A stretch of DNA of 52,805 bases from Chara braunii (Eukaryota > Streptophyta > Charophyceae > Charales > Characeae). Location: assembly GCA_003427395.1 (NCBI GenBank), contig BFEA01000467.1, forward strand, positions 516,544-569,348. The letters are read 5' to 3'. Numbering within the stretch: the stretch's first letter is position 1; each line of letters begins with the position of its first letter. The position numbers and the translations under genes are program-made. Below are positions 1 through 10,861 of the stretch, one piece after another. Below the pieces are notes generated by a model. The model saw only the letters and a program-made list of their open reading frames with translations, did not search any database and was not told the origin of the DNA.

Positions 1-367
1 TTGGTTCTCGATTCAACCAGGATCCTCCCTTCGATCCCCAATGTCTTTTGTAGATCCTTTTCCACCCTCTGAGCTTTCTCTGGTTGATCTTCAATGGTAT
101 GGCTGGGAAGGGAATTAGACTATAATTTTGGCTTTTCAGTGTATTTCAGATCAGGTGGGCTCAAGCAGATTACAACAAAGTTTATATAGACATATATGGT
201 GAAGGAAGATGCTAGAAATGTCAAGCTAGTTCAGGCGTCCTATTTGAGGGGTGAAGGGGCTCTTTTATCCCCATGTCCTCTCCTGCCGCTTAGTTAATCG
301 CCTAAGATTACATGGGGTAATCAATGCTGACGGCCTGCCTTGTTTCTTGAATGATTCTTTTTGTACA
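1..367. other. No recognisable gene
   Basis: I see no coding signal, RNA gene or repeat relationship to the rest of the window in this stretch. It is the left flank of the first retrotransposon insertion. Confidence 0.5.
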
Positions 368-425
368 GGGACGTTGGACCCGTCCCCACTAATAGATGGA
401 GCAATTTAAAAAAATAAAATAATAA
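368..425 (+). repeat. Truncated copy of an A-tailed dispersed repeat
   Basis: The sequence runs GGGACGTTGGACCCG, then AATAGATGGAGC, then an A-rich tail. The same order (GGGACGCTGG...CCC, a GCTCCCC block, AATAGATTGGAGC, poly-A) recurs near 37660-37920, at 45065-45153 and on the minus strand at 50143-50226. This is therefore the 3' end of a retroposed family with an A-tail. Only the tail module is present here. Confidence 0.6.
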
Positions 426-527
426 ATTGGGCAAAGGTTTGATCGAGGCATACTTTTGGGAGAACTGTATGCCTTGCAGGGAGAATGGGAGGAGTGGGTT
501 TGACCCTAGTTGGGGCTGATGAGGGCT

Positions 528-2727
528 TGTGATAAGCTCAAATCCGTACCGCGCGGCTTGTTGTATCCCCGAGGAAAAATCCCGCGGAAGCCCCGAAGTA
601 CGGACACGGACAGAAAGGGGTTTTTCCTTCTTTTTGCTTTTGTTTTCTTTTTGAAACGGCTTTTTCATTTTGTTTGGTTAATAACTCCCGCGCAGGTGAA
701 TAGCGACCGCGGCATGAAAAGGAAGAAACGGTTTCGGTTGGAACCTTTTTTTTGAATTTTTGCGCGTGCGCCTAAGCTCCGACTTCTTCGCGCGTCTCGC
801 ACCCCCGTTTCTTGTTTTGCATCCCCGCGCCATCTTCCCTTCTTGCTGCGCGCGTTTTTCCCATGCAGGACTCTTCGTCTTCCCCTCTGCCCAGCTTGAT
901 CCTTACTCCGCGAAGTGATTGGCCGCGTAGTTGGGATGCTCGGATCAATGTGAAAAGCGAAAAACCGCGCACCACTTGAACGGACACCCCAATCACGTAG
1001 GACCATGCCATCCTGCGGGTCGAACCCTCTAACTCCCCACCTCCCTCCTGTCCTGCTCATCTATAACCTGCGCTGCCCGCACCTTGCGCTGACAACCCGC
1101 CGCCTCCCGCGCTATAAATTCGCGCAACCCTCTCCTCTCTCTCTCTTTGATCTCGGCTGCAATGCTGCGCGAGCTATGCACGAAAGTCCGCGGCGCGGAA
1201 CAGGCTCGACGAGCCCAAGGACAGGCGGAGTGACGACGTGGGGTGGACCCGCGGTAGTCTCGGGGCGACGCAGCCAGAGGGACTGAGCTGTGGTGGGGAT
1301 TTGACGCCGGCCGCGGCAGGGCCTTGTGGCTATGGTGGTCGGTGGTCTTGGGAGGTTCGAAGGCTGCGCCTGGGGGCGGCAGTTAATTGATTTTTTTGTG
1401 TACAAGAAGGACTTGCTTTTATCTCCATTGCTGCTTTGTCTATGCATGTCGTGTGTGTGAAGCCCCGAGTGATTGGAGCTGGTTGTGCGCATCAGTGATG
1501 TTGAAGGTCTATGGATGATTAGATGTCCTGTCAAGGGTTATTGATTGTTTGCATGTATTGTCCGGGTGGGGACGGGGAAACTGAACTGGGGGACCGTCTG
1601 CCTAGGAGTACGAGTGTGTTAATCCCGTTGTTCCCCTCCCTTCCGCGGCCCTTCGCGCGCGCACACGCGTTCTCAATGTAAGCTCTCTCCCTCTCTCTCC
1701 CGCCTTCCTTTTTGAGCTTCTCGTTCTCGTACCTGTGACGTCAACCGCCTGCGTCCGCGCGCGCGGTCTACGCCCCCGTAAGGGGAAGAGAGCTTCGATT
1801 TCACCATCTTCCTCCGACGCGCTAACCCCGAGAGAGAAGGTTGCATCGAGTGTTGTATGAAGTCGATGTTGGTTCGGATGACCGGGAGCGCGGGATCTTG
1901 GCCGTGTTCATCGCCTACTTCCGATCGTCTCATCTCGCTACCGACCTTCCCCATCACAGATGACGACAGCATCTACTGCGATGCGGATGTACGACGCGCG
2001 CTGAGGCGAACGGAGCAAGTGTGTTGGCGAGACCCGCCTCGGGCTTGTGATATAAGGGGGAACGGGTTTGTCTTGATCGATCGTTTTGATTCCCCGACTC
2101 TAATATTGCCTTGTACGGGTTTGACTGTGTTGCCCTGGACGGCCGCTCACGCCGCGTGGCAGCCGCAGTTTGATTGTCACTGGTGTCGCTAGGGGGACTC
2201 GTGTTCTTAGTGACGAGTGGTCCTGGGTTACGAGGGAGCGACACGTTTCCCCGAGCTTTCCCATAGTGCGGGGGCGCTGCCCGCGCAATTTCGAATTCGG
2301 ATGTCGGCGAGTCCTCCCGCCGCTTTACCCTCCGGGAACCTTCCGCGCAGACTGTGTGAGTCCGACGCTGAGGCTTGAGGGCCTCGAACCAACCACCTCT
2401 ACAGCAAAGACCCGAGGGTTCGGTCACTTCGTGAGGCCGATGACGAGGCCTGTAGGCTTTGAACCCACCACCTATCCCCCAAACACCTGACGACCGAAGT
2501 TTTGTCTTCCGCCGCCATGGCCCTCTCCCCTTGATGCCTTTTCCCGTCCTAATGCACGACAGTTCGTTTTCGCGGAAACCCTTATGATTTTATCGTTTCG
2601 GGGTGATCCGACCCCCATGGGACTTCGTGACGACAGTTCGACTCCGGGGTAACCTCTGGCACGAAACGAGAGCCTCCCGTTCCGTCCGGGAGACTCAACC
2701 CCTACGGCCAAAAATCCTCGGCCACGC
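528..2727 (+). repeat. 5' LTR of element 1
   Basis: Aligns along its length with 11066-13273 (shared start TGTGATAAGCTCA, shared end CTCGGCCACGC). It holds a TATA-like box at 1113-1119 followed by a CT-rich stretch, typical of an LTR promoter. The shared sequence stops at 2727. A canonical TG...CA LTR would end at CA 2724, but the PBS only starts at 2785. The true LTR end is therefore uncertain. Confidence 0.85.
1113..1119 (+). promoter_or_regulatory. TATA-like box in 5' LTR
   Basis: TATAAAT in a GC-rich context, followed ~15 bases downstream by a CT-repeat tract and then GATCTCGGCTGC. It is the best candidate for the core promoter that drives the element. The same box is conserved in the 3' LTR. 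Confidence 0.55.
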
Positions 2728-2784
2728 CCCTCCTAGAACTCTGATCGGTGACCCAGTACGGGAAGTTGCGAGGGGGCGTGAGGT

Positions 2785-2796
2785 TGGTATCAGAGC
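2785..2796 (+). promoter_or_regulatory. Primer binding site for initiator tRNA-Met
   Basis: TGGTATCAGAGC is the standard plant and fungal PBS complementary to the 3' end of tRNA-iMet, where minus-strand cDNA synthesis would begin. It lies about 60 bases past the end of LTR homology, where 0-5 bases is usual. Either the 3' LTR copy is truncated or the spacer is atypical. Confidence 0.85.
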
Positions 2797-2978
2797 TGAT
2801 TCGTTTCGGCTCCGAGGTTTTCCTAGGACGAATACCCTGCTTTAGAGTTTTCCTTTTTTTTCTGATCTTTCTTTTTAGATTTTTCTCATTTTTAAGTAGG
2901 CTGGCTCCCCGTCGCCGTCGGCCTGCGAATAGCAATCAGAACCGAGTGAGAGGCCGGGCTCGAAACCCGCCTCCCGCG

Positions 2979-3977
2979 ATGGTGGAACCCGGAATTGGGG
3001 GTGAAAACGATGGTGATAACCACGCGGGGATGGCCAATCATCCCCTGTACTTTGTACCTCCTCCTTCCGAAGTTCCCATTTTCTCCGAAGATGATACCGA
3101 CCCTCGCACCAGGCTAGCTGCCTTGAAAGCCCAGGGCTGGTCGGACCAATTGCTCCAAGAACGAGTCCCCGGAAGGTTAGCCGGAACCGCTTTTGAGTGG
3201 TATGGACATAACCCCTTCACTAATTGGCTAGCCTTCCAGAGGAAGTTTCTCGACAGATTTGATCACATCGCACCAGGTCAATGCCTCCGTCTAATAAAGG
3301 AATACACACAACAGCCTCGAGAGACCTTGGCTAGATATGCTGAACGTTTTACGTACCTAGCCGAACGCTCCGGGGTGGACGAGAAAATGGTACGGACTGA
3401 TTTCGTTAGAGGATTGTCAGATTCTCGTCTACGGAAAAAGATCCGCAAGAAATGCAACCCTATAGAACATACCCTGACGGAGCTAATTCAGTACGCAATT
3501 AAGTACGGGAAAGAAAATTACGATGTGGGCCTGGACTCAGAATCCGACGAGGATGACCCCTCGGGGATTCGACGCAATAGTTGCTCCGCTACGGCACGAA
3601 TGTTCGAAGATCGCTTCGGGTTAGGTCCGACAAAAAAAGGCTTGGATCGGAAAGCTTCTTCCTCTGCTTCGACCTCCCATCGCTCTAGTCAAGCACAAGG
3701 AGGCCGGGGTGAGGAAGAAGTATCCATGAAAGAGGTCGCGGCCCAATTAGTTACGGTAGTGGCCCCGCTGATGGAGTTTGTTCAGGGCCTGCAGCGGCAA
3801 CGCCTAGCCGCCGCACAACGGCAACAAGCGGCTATGGCCGCCGGCGCCCCTATGATAAGACCGGCCGTGGCCGGGGCTGTCCCGCCCCTACGCTGTTATA
3901 ACTGCAATCAGCCAGGTCACCTTGCGAAAGATTGTCCGAAACCTCGAACTCAAGGCGGGCCCGCCGAGCCTTCCTAA
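2979..3977 (+). CDS. gag: Gag polyprotein of element 1
   Basis: 332 codons from ATG 2979. The open frame extends upstream to 2748, but that part overlaps the PBS, so 2979 (MVEPGIGG) is the likely start. Residues ~40-190 look like a retrotransposon Gag/capsid domain (FEWYGHNPFTNW, FDHIAPGQ, LARYAERF, FVRGLSD). A Lys/Ser-rich and a basic Gln-rich stretch follow. A canonical CCHC knuckle (CYNCNQPGHLAKDC, codons at 3894-3935) near the C-terminus would bind the genomic RNA. The frame ends in TAA 3975-3977, and the same frame continues into the protease region. The stop could be native (readthrough) or a CAA-to-TAA mutation. Confidence 0.88.
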   Translation: MVEPGIGGENDGDNHAGMANHPLYFVPPPSEVPIFSEDDTDPRTRLAALKAQGWSDQLLQERVPGRLAGTAFEWYGHNPFTNWLAFQRKFLDRFDHIAPGQCLRLIKEYTQQPRETLARYAERFTYLAERSGVDEKMVRTDFVRGLSDSRLRKKIRKKCNPIEHTLTELIQYAIKYGKENYDVGLDSESDEDDPSGIRRNSCSATARMFEDRFGLGPTKKGLDRKASSSASTSHRSSQAQGGRGEEEVSMKEVAAQLVTVVAPLMEFVQGLQRQRLAAAQRQQAAMAAGAPMIRPAVAGAVPPLRCYNCNQPGHLAKDCPKPRTQGGPAEPS

Positions 3978-4514
3978 ATCCCGCTGGCTGCTCCAACCGC
4001 TGCAGGACAGGGGAGGGTGGCCACGGTGATGGATACTGGGGCAACGAAAATGGTGACCCCTGCGGCCATTGAGATAGGGCCCGATGAATACATGGCTGCG
4101 GCGATGTTCGAACCCGGGACCATCGGAGTGATACCTCACGTCCAACGGATTACCTAGGAAAGCGACCTCGGGCCGTGGCGACCAAGGTTCGAAGACCTTG
4201 CGACACCTGGTCTTGAATACAAGGATGGCCATATCGACGTATTGGATGCCTTGAAGGCTCTGGATCTTCGGATCCCCGTCCCTATTCCCTATCTGCTAAC
4301 CATTTCCGAAGCGGCTAACGAAAAGTTAATCGAACGATGCCTCAAAAACAGGTGCCGATTCGAGGAAAGTCGAAAGGGCAAAAAGCCGGTCCTACAGGAC
4401 CTACCCACAAACGAGGAGTCGCAGCCCTCGACCTCAAAGGTGCACGAAGCCGACCGGATAGGAATGATCCAGACCGTAGACCCTGCCTCGAAAAAACCCG
4501 AGGTATTCCTCTGA
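3978..4514 (+). pseudogene. Gag-protease linker of element 1, broken
   Basis: In the gag frame downstream of its TAA, this encodes a hydrophilic linker. It is interrupted by TAG 4155-4157 and ends at TGA 4512-4514, after which the frame opens again into the protease. It contains an early MDTGAT motif (around 4029-4046) that resembles an aspartic protease active site but lacks following family features. The better protease motif lies downstream. It is probably part of one Gag-Pol polyprotein now split by nonsense mutations. Confidence 0.6.
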
Positions 4515-6311
4515 GCCTATCCTATAACCTGGAAAAGCATTGAGTGTGACTGCGAGGTCTGGGGAAATCCCTCGGCCGCCATCCTAGACTCGGGATCATC
4601 AGCGGTCGCCATTTCTTGGAGATTGACGAAACAGTTGGGAAGGGAAGGACAGGTTCAGCCCCTCCGACCGGATGAACTGTATATATCCGCTACGGAAGAC
4701 AATATTCATTGTAAAGGGCGAATAACGAACGTGCCTATACAGGTGGGGCGGGTGCATTGTTTGTGCGACGTAATCGTGCTGGATGTACAGGCGTACGATG
4801 TTCTGCTAGGCATTCCGTGGGAGGCGGCGGTCGGAGCGCGAATGCACTTTGACAGCTGTAAGGTAGTGCTCACATCGGCCCACCCCAAACCCCAAATGAT
4901 ACCAATGAGACTGGTTGTGCGCATGTGCACCCCGCCGGCGCCTCGACTCACCACGAAAGCCCATCAAATCAACATGATCCGACGCTTGTCACCGGACGAA
5001 AATGAACCGTTGACGGAAACTGACGAGACTGATGTACCCGACCGATATCCGATCCGAGTTCAGGATCAGTTGCGCCATTCTTGGCGGCGAGAACCACTGC
5101 AAATAGTTCGGAGCGAGTCCAATTGGTCGCTTGCGTTCTCCTCCGGGGTGCAGGGGGAACCCCTGCTGAGGGTGTCCCGAATAACTGACCTTTCGGAACC
5201 CCCTGCGTCCTTGTATCTCCGAACGGACCCTCTACCTGAAAGATTTACCGAGCTTAGGGGGCTGTGCGATTTATCTTTTCGACCTCCACGGCCCCTACTC
5301 ACGAATGAAAAAGTCGCGATACTCCTGAAAGAGGGAGTGTCGTTTCAACCCCGAACAAGGGAATATCGGTGGGGACCGAGGGAACTGACGCAGGCCTTTT
5401 CGGTAGAACCCTCGGTCGAACCCGAACTGGACAGTGACAGTGACATGGGAAGCGAGCCGGTGAGTCTGGCGGACAGTCAACTTATTGCGACGGTCCTTTC
5501 GGCGAAAACCGACAACTCTTTATTTGGGGCCTCGCCCGATGCCAGCACGGCGGTCCCCACGGTTACGATGACGGTCTCCCTTCCTCCGGGAACCGTAGAA
5601 GTTCAGTTACCAGCCCGTGTTCCGGATGAATACAGACGCCTCCTCCTGGCGGTTATACGGGCCTATCCTGAGGCCGTCAGTATTCAGGACCACGACATAG
5701 GGCTAACCCCTNTGATACAGCACGCGATTGATACCGGGGATCACGCCCCGATACATTGCCGACCGTACCGATATTCCCTTAAAGAAAGACAGCTGGCGTT
5801 GGAAAGGGTACGGGAATTCGAGCGGTTGGGGTGGGTCGAACCATCACTGGGACCGTGGTCTTTTCCCGTGGTCCTTGTGCCAAAACGAAATGGTTCGGTC
5901 CGGGTATGTATCGACTACCGGAAATTGAACACTATCACTACCAAAGATGTGTATCCCTTGCCACGAATCGACGATTTGTTAGATACTATCGGGGCCGCGC
6001 GAGTCTTTTCCAAGTTCGATATCTGACACGGTTTTCACCATGTCGCAGTCCGACCGGAGGACCGACCCAAAACCGTTTTCGTCCTATTCGAGGGCACGTG
6101 GCAATGGGTCCGGTGTCCCATGGGAATTTGTAACGCCCCTGCAACGTTTCAGCGGGCCATGAATATGGCCTTCGCTGAGTTCGTTAACAAAACCCGACTA
6201 ACCCAGCCCCTGATCAATTTCTGCGTGATTGTGTACATGGATGATATTTTGGTCTTTTCAAAAACACACGAGTACCACGTGGAACACATGAGTGGGTTTT
6301 GCATGCACTAA
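4515..6311 (+). pseudogene. pol: Protease and reverse transcriptase N-terminal part, element 1
   Basis: Continues in the gag frame. The protease signature AILDSGSSAVAISW (around 4581-4620) is followed by IVLDVQAYDVLLGIPW, the flap and C-terminal ILG-like motif of retroviral-type aspartic proteases. A ~250-residue acidic linker leads to the RT, with ERLGWVEPS, VVLVPKRNGSVRVCIDYRKLN, YPLPRIDDLL and FSKFDI. TGA 6024-6026 falls where the family has Arg (CGA), just after RT motif A. The frame reopens with PMGICNAPATFQRAMN and the catalytic YMDD at 6234-6245 (VYMDDILVFS). A one-base deletion near 6290 shifts the frame into the next segment. One ambiguous base is at 5712. Confidence 0.85.
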
Positions 6312-7141
6312 AGGATGCGGGGTTCAAAGTGGCCTTGGAGAAAAGCGAGTTCTTCTTGTCGGAGATCTCATTCTTGGGGTACATCGTCACGGTCGATGGA
6401 CTAAAACTGGATCCAAGGAAGGTAACAACAGTTCAAGAAGCCCCGACGCCGGTCACACTCACCCAGGTTCGGGCTTTTCTAGGGCTGGCATCCTATTACC
6501 GACGCTTCATCAAGGGGTTCGCCGGTATAGCGAAGCCCCTCACGAACCTGCTGAAGAAAGAGGAACAACTGATCTGGACACCGGAATGCGAAGTGGCGTT
6601 TCAGGCATTGAAGGAGGCTCTGACATCTGCTCTTGTGTTGGTGCGTCCTGACCTGACAAGACCGTTCGCACTGTACACCGACTAGCAGCCTCAGGTGATA
6701 TTGGCGGTGTTGACTCAGCACGGGGCGGACGGAAGGGAACACGTCATTGAATATGCGTATAAGACGTTGAGCCAGGCGCAAGCTAATTACGAAGCGTGCA
6801 AAGGCGAATGCCTGGCGGTGGTGTGGGGGATCCAGCATTTCCGACCGTATCTTTACGGCCAGAAATTCGTGCTGGTAACGGATCATCAGTCGCTGCTGTC
6901 CCTACGCAACAACACGGACTACATGGGGATGCTGGGCAGGTGGGCGGTGTGTCTGCAAGACTATGACTTCGATATCCGCCACCGTGCCACGCGGCAGCAT
7001 GGTAACGCCGATGGATTGACACGCCGCCTGCCGCCCAACAAGTGTCCCGCCAACGAGTGACTCATTCCGTGGAGGCCAGAAGTCGCGGCGATGAAACCAC
7101 ACTACGGGGAGCTACACGTGCTGCGCAAGAACGACGCCTGA
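6299..7141 (+). pseudogene. pol: RT C-terminus (connection) and RNase H, element 1
   Basis: The frame resumes after the shift near 6290 with HALKDAGFKVALEKSEF, FLGYIV and the RT thumb/connection motif RAFLGLASYYRRFIKGFA. It then enters RNase H (FALYTD, TAG 6683-6685, then ILAVLTQ, EACKGECLAVVWGIQHFRPYLYG, LVTDHQSL). The TAG lies just after the first catalytic Asp, where related elements have TDW, so TGG-to-TAG is likely. Asp, Glu and Asp of the RNase H active site are recognisable. The frame stops at TGA 7058-7060 (end of NKCPANE) and again at TGA 7139-7141. Confidence 0.85.
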
Positions 7142-7148
7142 GTCTGGA

Positions 7149-7671
7149 ATGGAGGTTTCGCCGGAGATGGCAGACCCTATCTCTTTGCCCTCATCCAACT
7201 CCCTCGCTCTCTCGTCTAATCCCTACTCGTCCCCTGAAATACATCTAAGTCCCTGTTTTTTTTGTACATTGCCTATGGTCCCGGACCCAGAAGGGTCACA
7301 TCTGGGAGGGCCCAGTTTTCTTTTGTGGGTGCAGTGTAGTCGGTGTCAAGCGGTCAAGTCCCACAAACAATGCATTAGGTACCGAAGTGAAAAGACGTGG
7401 GGCGTCGTGGGTCTGTCCCAACTGTAGAACGGACCAAGTCCCTACCGAGAAATGGTATCTGGATGCACGAACAACCGATGGATTTGTGCCAAGTGTCCGC
7501 CGGGCGGAAGTCTGGACGGACCTTCTGTTGCTACGGAGGCTGTCAGGCGACTCGTTGTCAGAACTTACCAAAGCCGAGCGGCGGAGAGTCACGGAGCGGG
7601 CGCAGGACTATCGCTGGCAGGGGCTGACATTACAAAAACGAAAAGTCGATGATGACGGAGGGTCTAGCTGA
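7149..7671 (+). pseudogene. PHD-type zinc finger module between RNase H and integrase
   Basis: Frame from ATG 7149 gives CFFC (Cys codons 7254 and 7263), CSRC (7335 and 7344), His 7362, Cys 7371. After a one-base shift somewhere in 7374-7407, the next frame gives WVCPNC (Cys 7414 and 7423). This is a Cys4-His-Cys3 arrangement with Trp two residues before the seventh Cys, the hallmark of PHD fingers. PHD fingers read histone H3 tails, so a role in chromatin targeting of integration, as chromodomains do in chromoviruses, is a reasonable inference. The following residues (LTKAERRRVTERAQDYRW) look like the usual lead-in to an integrase. Ends at TGA 7669-7671, possibly from CGA. Other Cys-rich fingers are possible, but the spacing favours PHD. 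Confidence 0.62.
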
Positions 7672-8916
7672 TTGACGGCTCCTCACCCTTTCGCTAGGTT
7701 CGATTGGACACGAGCCGCTCATGAAGAGGATGCGGTCCATTTCGCGGTCAAGTACACGGAAAAAGCCATAAAAAAGAACGGATGGTACTGGTCGGAAATT
7801 CGGGAAGATGTGAAATACACCGTCCAGAATTGCCCGGCCTACGCGGCAGACAAGGCGTCGGTACAGATGCCTCAGACGATGGTGCCCACTCGTGTAGAGC
7901 GCCCCTTTCAGAGGGTTAGCATCGACACGACGGATATCAACGTTCCGAGAGGTCCCGTCAATCAGGGAGACCTCAATGTTCTTTTAGTGGCCATCGATCA
8001 TTTTTCGAAATGGATAGAGGCGTACCCTACGACCAGCCGGAATTCGCTGGAAGTAGCCTGGTACGTAAATCGATTTTTGTGCATGCATCTAGACGTAGAA
8101 GAGGTGCACATGGACAATGGGTCGGAATTTCAAGGCGAAGTAGAACGTCACCTAGTCAGAGCGGACGTTAAGATTATCTACTCGCCGGGGCATTGGCCTC
8201 AAGCCAATGGCCTGGTAGAGAATGCCAACCGACTGATTAAGACCGCCCTTAGACGGAATATCACTGCGGGAGACACCCGGCCCTGGCCGGTCATTGTCGA
8301 CCACATCTTGGCCGTTCATCGGGCTACCCCACACGGTAGTACTGGGGTGTCCCCCTTTCAACTAAGAACCAATAGTGTCCCTCGGGTGCAATTGTCCCCT
8401 TTGGTAGGTACGGAAGTTAGAGCAACACGGGCCCAGAACCGAGATAAGGCCCGCCACTACATGGACTTAATGGCTAGGGCCTATCCCCCGTTAGCTCACC
8501 GTCGACAGCAGGCCGTAGATCGGACACATCAACGGTAGATCCGTGACTACAAGAATCAACACGCGTCGGCGGGACCACTGCCCGGCTATAAAGTTGGGGA
8601 CTTGGTGCAGGTATGGAAATCTGCGCGCTGCTCCAAGATCCACCCGCGCTACACAGGCATTTACGTGGTCACGGAAGTTGGCGCACAAGGACAACACTCC
8701 GTGAAGCTGATTCCCCGTCACAACTCCCAGGCCCGACCGCTGACACGGCACGCTGCCGCGCTCCGGCCCTTCCACCCATCGTTAGGTCCCCTACGGACCC
8801 TCGCTCCGGCGAGATCACCCTCTCCTTCTTCATCCTCCTCCTCTTCCCGATCTGCCTCGTCCATTGGTGCTGAGAGTTTCAGGGAGCAGGATGAACCATC
8901 GCCAGCCGGAGCATGA
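7672..8916 (+). pseudogene. pol: Integrase, element 1
   Basis: Same frame as the end of the preceding module. The N-terminal HHCC zinc domain is partly preserved (VHFAVKYTEK...WYWSEI...CPAY); the last Cys is Tyr (TAC for TGC). The catalytic core carries SIDTTD (Asp 7924), HMDNGSEF (Asp 8113) and GLVENANR (Glu 8218), with 34 residues between the last two, close to the usual DD35E. TAG 8536-8538 (expected Gln) interrupts it. The frame reopens with LPGYKVGDLVQVWKS, the SH3-like C-terminal domain, and ends in a Ser-rich tail. No chromodomain is present. The end overlaps the next ORF by 26 bases. Confidence 0.86.
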
Positions 8917-10730
8917 GCCCCTCGAGCATTTCCAGACGCCGCTTGCAGATCGCTTGTTGCGGCACCGGTTCAATGAGGAAAGGCAGTTGCGGTACGACAT
9001 TCAGCAGGTGAACGTGCCAGCGCCCGGGATTGCTGATTTGGCGGCGTACTCGTTGCTTTGCGATCGGCTGACGTATGCGGGGGTGTACGTGGACGTGACG
9101 TAGTTGCCTTGTCGGGAGACGACTCGAGTCTTCATTGAGTTCCGCGCGCTCCAGGTGACACCCAACTTCGTGCACAGCATGGCCACCTTTATCGGAGACT
9201 TGACGATCCTACCGCAGCTGAATCGGGAGTCGGCGCGAAGCTTTGTGCGCAAATACGCGGTGGAAGCGGCCAGATCAGTGGCCAGATTGCAAGGACGGGG
9301 GGAACACCGATTCACAGCCCACGAAGTGCTGCTGCGCAGGGCAGAGGACGGGCCAATTGCGTCGGCGCCACAACTCCCCGCACTTCTTCCTCCCGCTGCT
9401 CCTCTCAACTTCCAAGCCATTCCCCCTGTCCCATACTAAATGTCTCCCTTCTTCTCTTACACCACCCTCCCATATCAGCTCACAGAGGGCCCTTATCCCA
9501 TGCGCGAGTTCTCAGAGTATTTGGTGGAGCTAACTGACGTGGAGCCGCTGCCCTTCGCCGACGAAGACACGTGGGAGTCGCACCGTGCGCTGTACAAGTC
9601 GGTGGCGCTGGGGATGTTCTAGTTCTTCGTGGATCACAAAGACCACTGCATCGGGGAGCACTTCGTCGTCTACTACGTCATCACACGGCCCAAGCCAGCG
9701 GAGAAGGAAGGAACGGTGGCGGTGTACCCATTCGCCCAGCTCCAAACAATCAATCCGGGATTGTTGGAGCTCATACATCTTGAGCTCCTCTCTATTGCGC
9801 AAGTGATCGCGAGCGAGGAGGAGGAGATCCAACCACGATTGCGGACGGCGACGGCCCCGCAGAGAACGTACAACGCGGTCGTCATCCCGGATTACATTGC
9901 GCAGCGCGCGGAGAGGTTGGAGGACTTTCCGGAGGAAAAGCCGTTGCGGCCTCCCTCGTCATATCCTCGACCGGCGCCACCGAAGGCCCCCAAGAAAACA
10001 CCGAAAAGGAAGAGACGCCACCCGTCGCCAGGAGCGCAAGGCAGCAGGATCGGCAGCGGCGAGGAGGTGATTCAGCCCGCGCGTACGCGGAATCCTGACC
10101 CCGTGCCTGGGAGTGCAGCGGCGCTCGACAAGGAGACGGTCGTGCCATCGCCGCCCTTTCCGCTTGTGCCCGATCTCAATCTTGATGGAGCCGGGCCATC
10201 ATCAGCATCAGCAGCCGGAGGAGGAAGCCGAATGGGATTTCCGGATCCCATATCCAGACCCCCCGTCCTCGCGGGACCTCTCCGTTCCCGCCAGCCACCC
10301 CGGGGTGCCCCGGTCATTGACATTAGTAGTTCCTCCGAGCCGGACGGTCCATTCGACAGAGGTGGACTTCATGGTGGAGCCCGCCACCATCAGGCTCGAG
10401 GCCATTGCGGGGGCGCCGCGCCCTGATCCGGCATGGGAGCCATATCTGACACCCCCTTTTCAAGGGTGTATTGTGGCGCGATTGGCTGGGACGCTCATCT
10501 ACGAGACCGGGTAGCGTCCCAATGCGATGTACCACTTCCTTGTCTTCGCGGCGGAGAAGCAGGAGCGGCGGTCTTACACCGAGACTCATGTGCCGGGGGC
10601 TTTCCTTTATCCCTCGTTCGTGCAGCACCACTTCCAGGAGGAAGATGCGCCGACGACTCCCGCGGCGATGGCCGCTTTTCTTCCGCCTATTCCGCCCCCT
10701 CTCAATCCCGACATAGATCACTTCCTCTGA
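8891..10730 (+). pseudogene. Unidentified extra ORF downstream of integrase (env position), element 1
   Basis: Begins MNHRQPEHEP at 8891, overlapping the end of the integrase frame. One frame runs 8891-~10350 with stops at 9101 (TAG), 9437 (TAA) and 9620 (TAG). It shifts by one base near 10340-10400 and then continues to 10730 with a TAG at 10512. It encodes roughly 600 residues. It starts with an all-soluble region containing FIEFRALQ, then a module with GEHFVVYYVITRP, a Pro-rich basic stretch (KAPKKTPKRKRRH) that looks like a nuclear localisation signal, an acidic Ser run (DISSSSEPD), and a C-terminal module (MYHFLVFAAEKQE). I see no signal peptide or membrane anchor, so an envelope role is not supported. 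Function unknown. Confidence 0.6.
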
Positions 10731-10861
10731 TCACCCCCGTCTACCTCTCCCCTGTTCTCTCCTTCTCATTCGCTCTATCGTCTTCTTCTCTTATCTCCAA
10801 AGTTCGCGCGTCAAGACTCGCTGTGTATACAAAAAAAAATAAAAAATTGAGAACTACTTAC

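Noticed and set aside
4029-4046. MDTGAT as the protease active site of element 1
   Set aside because: The DSGSS site near 4590 is followed by the expected flap and LLGIPW motif, whereas this one is not.
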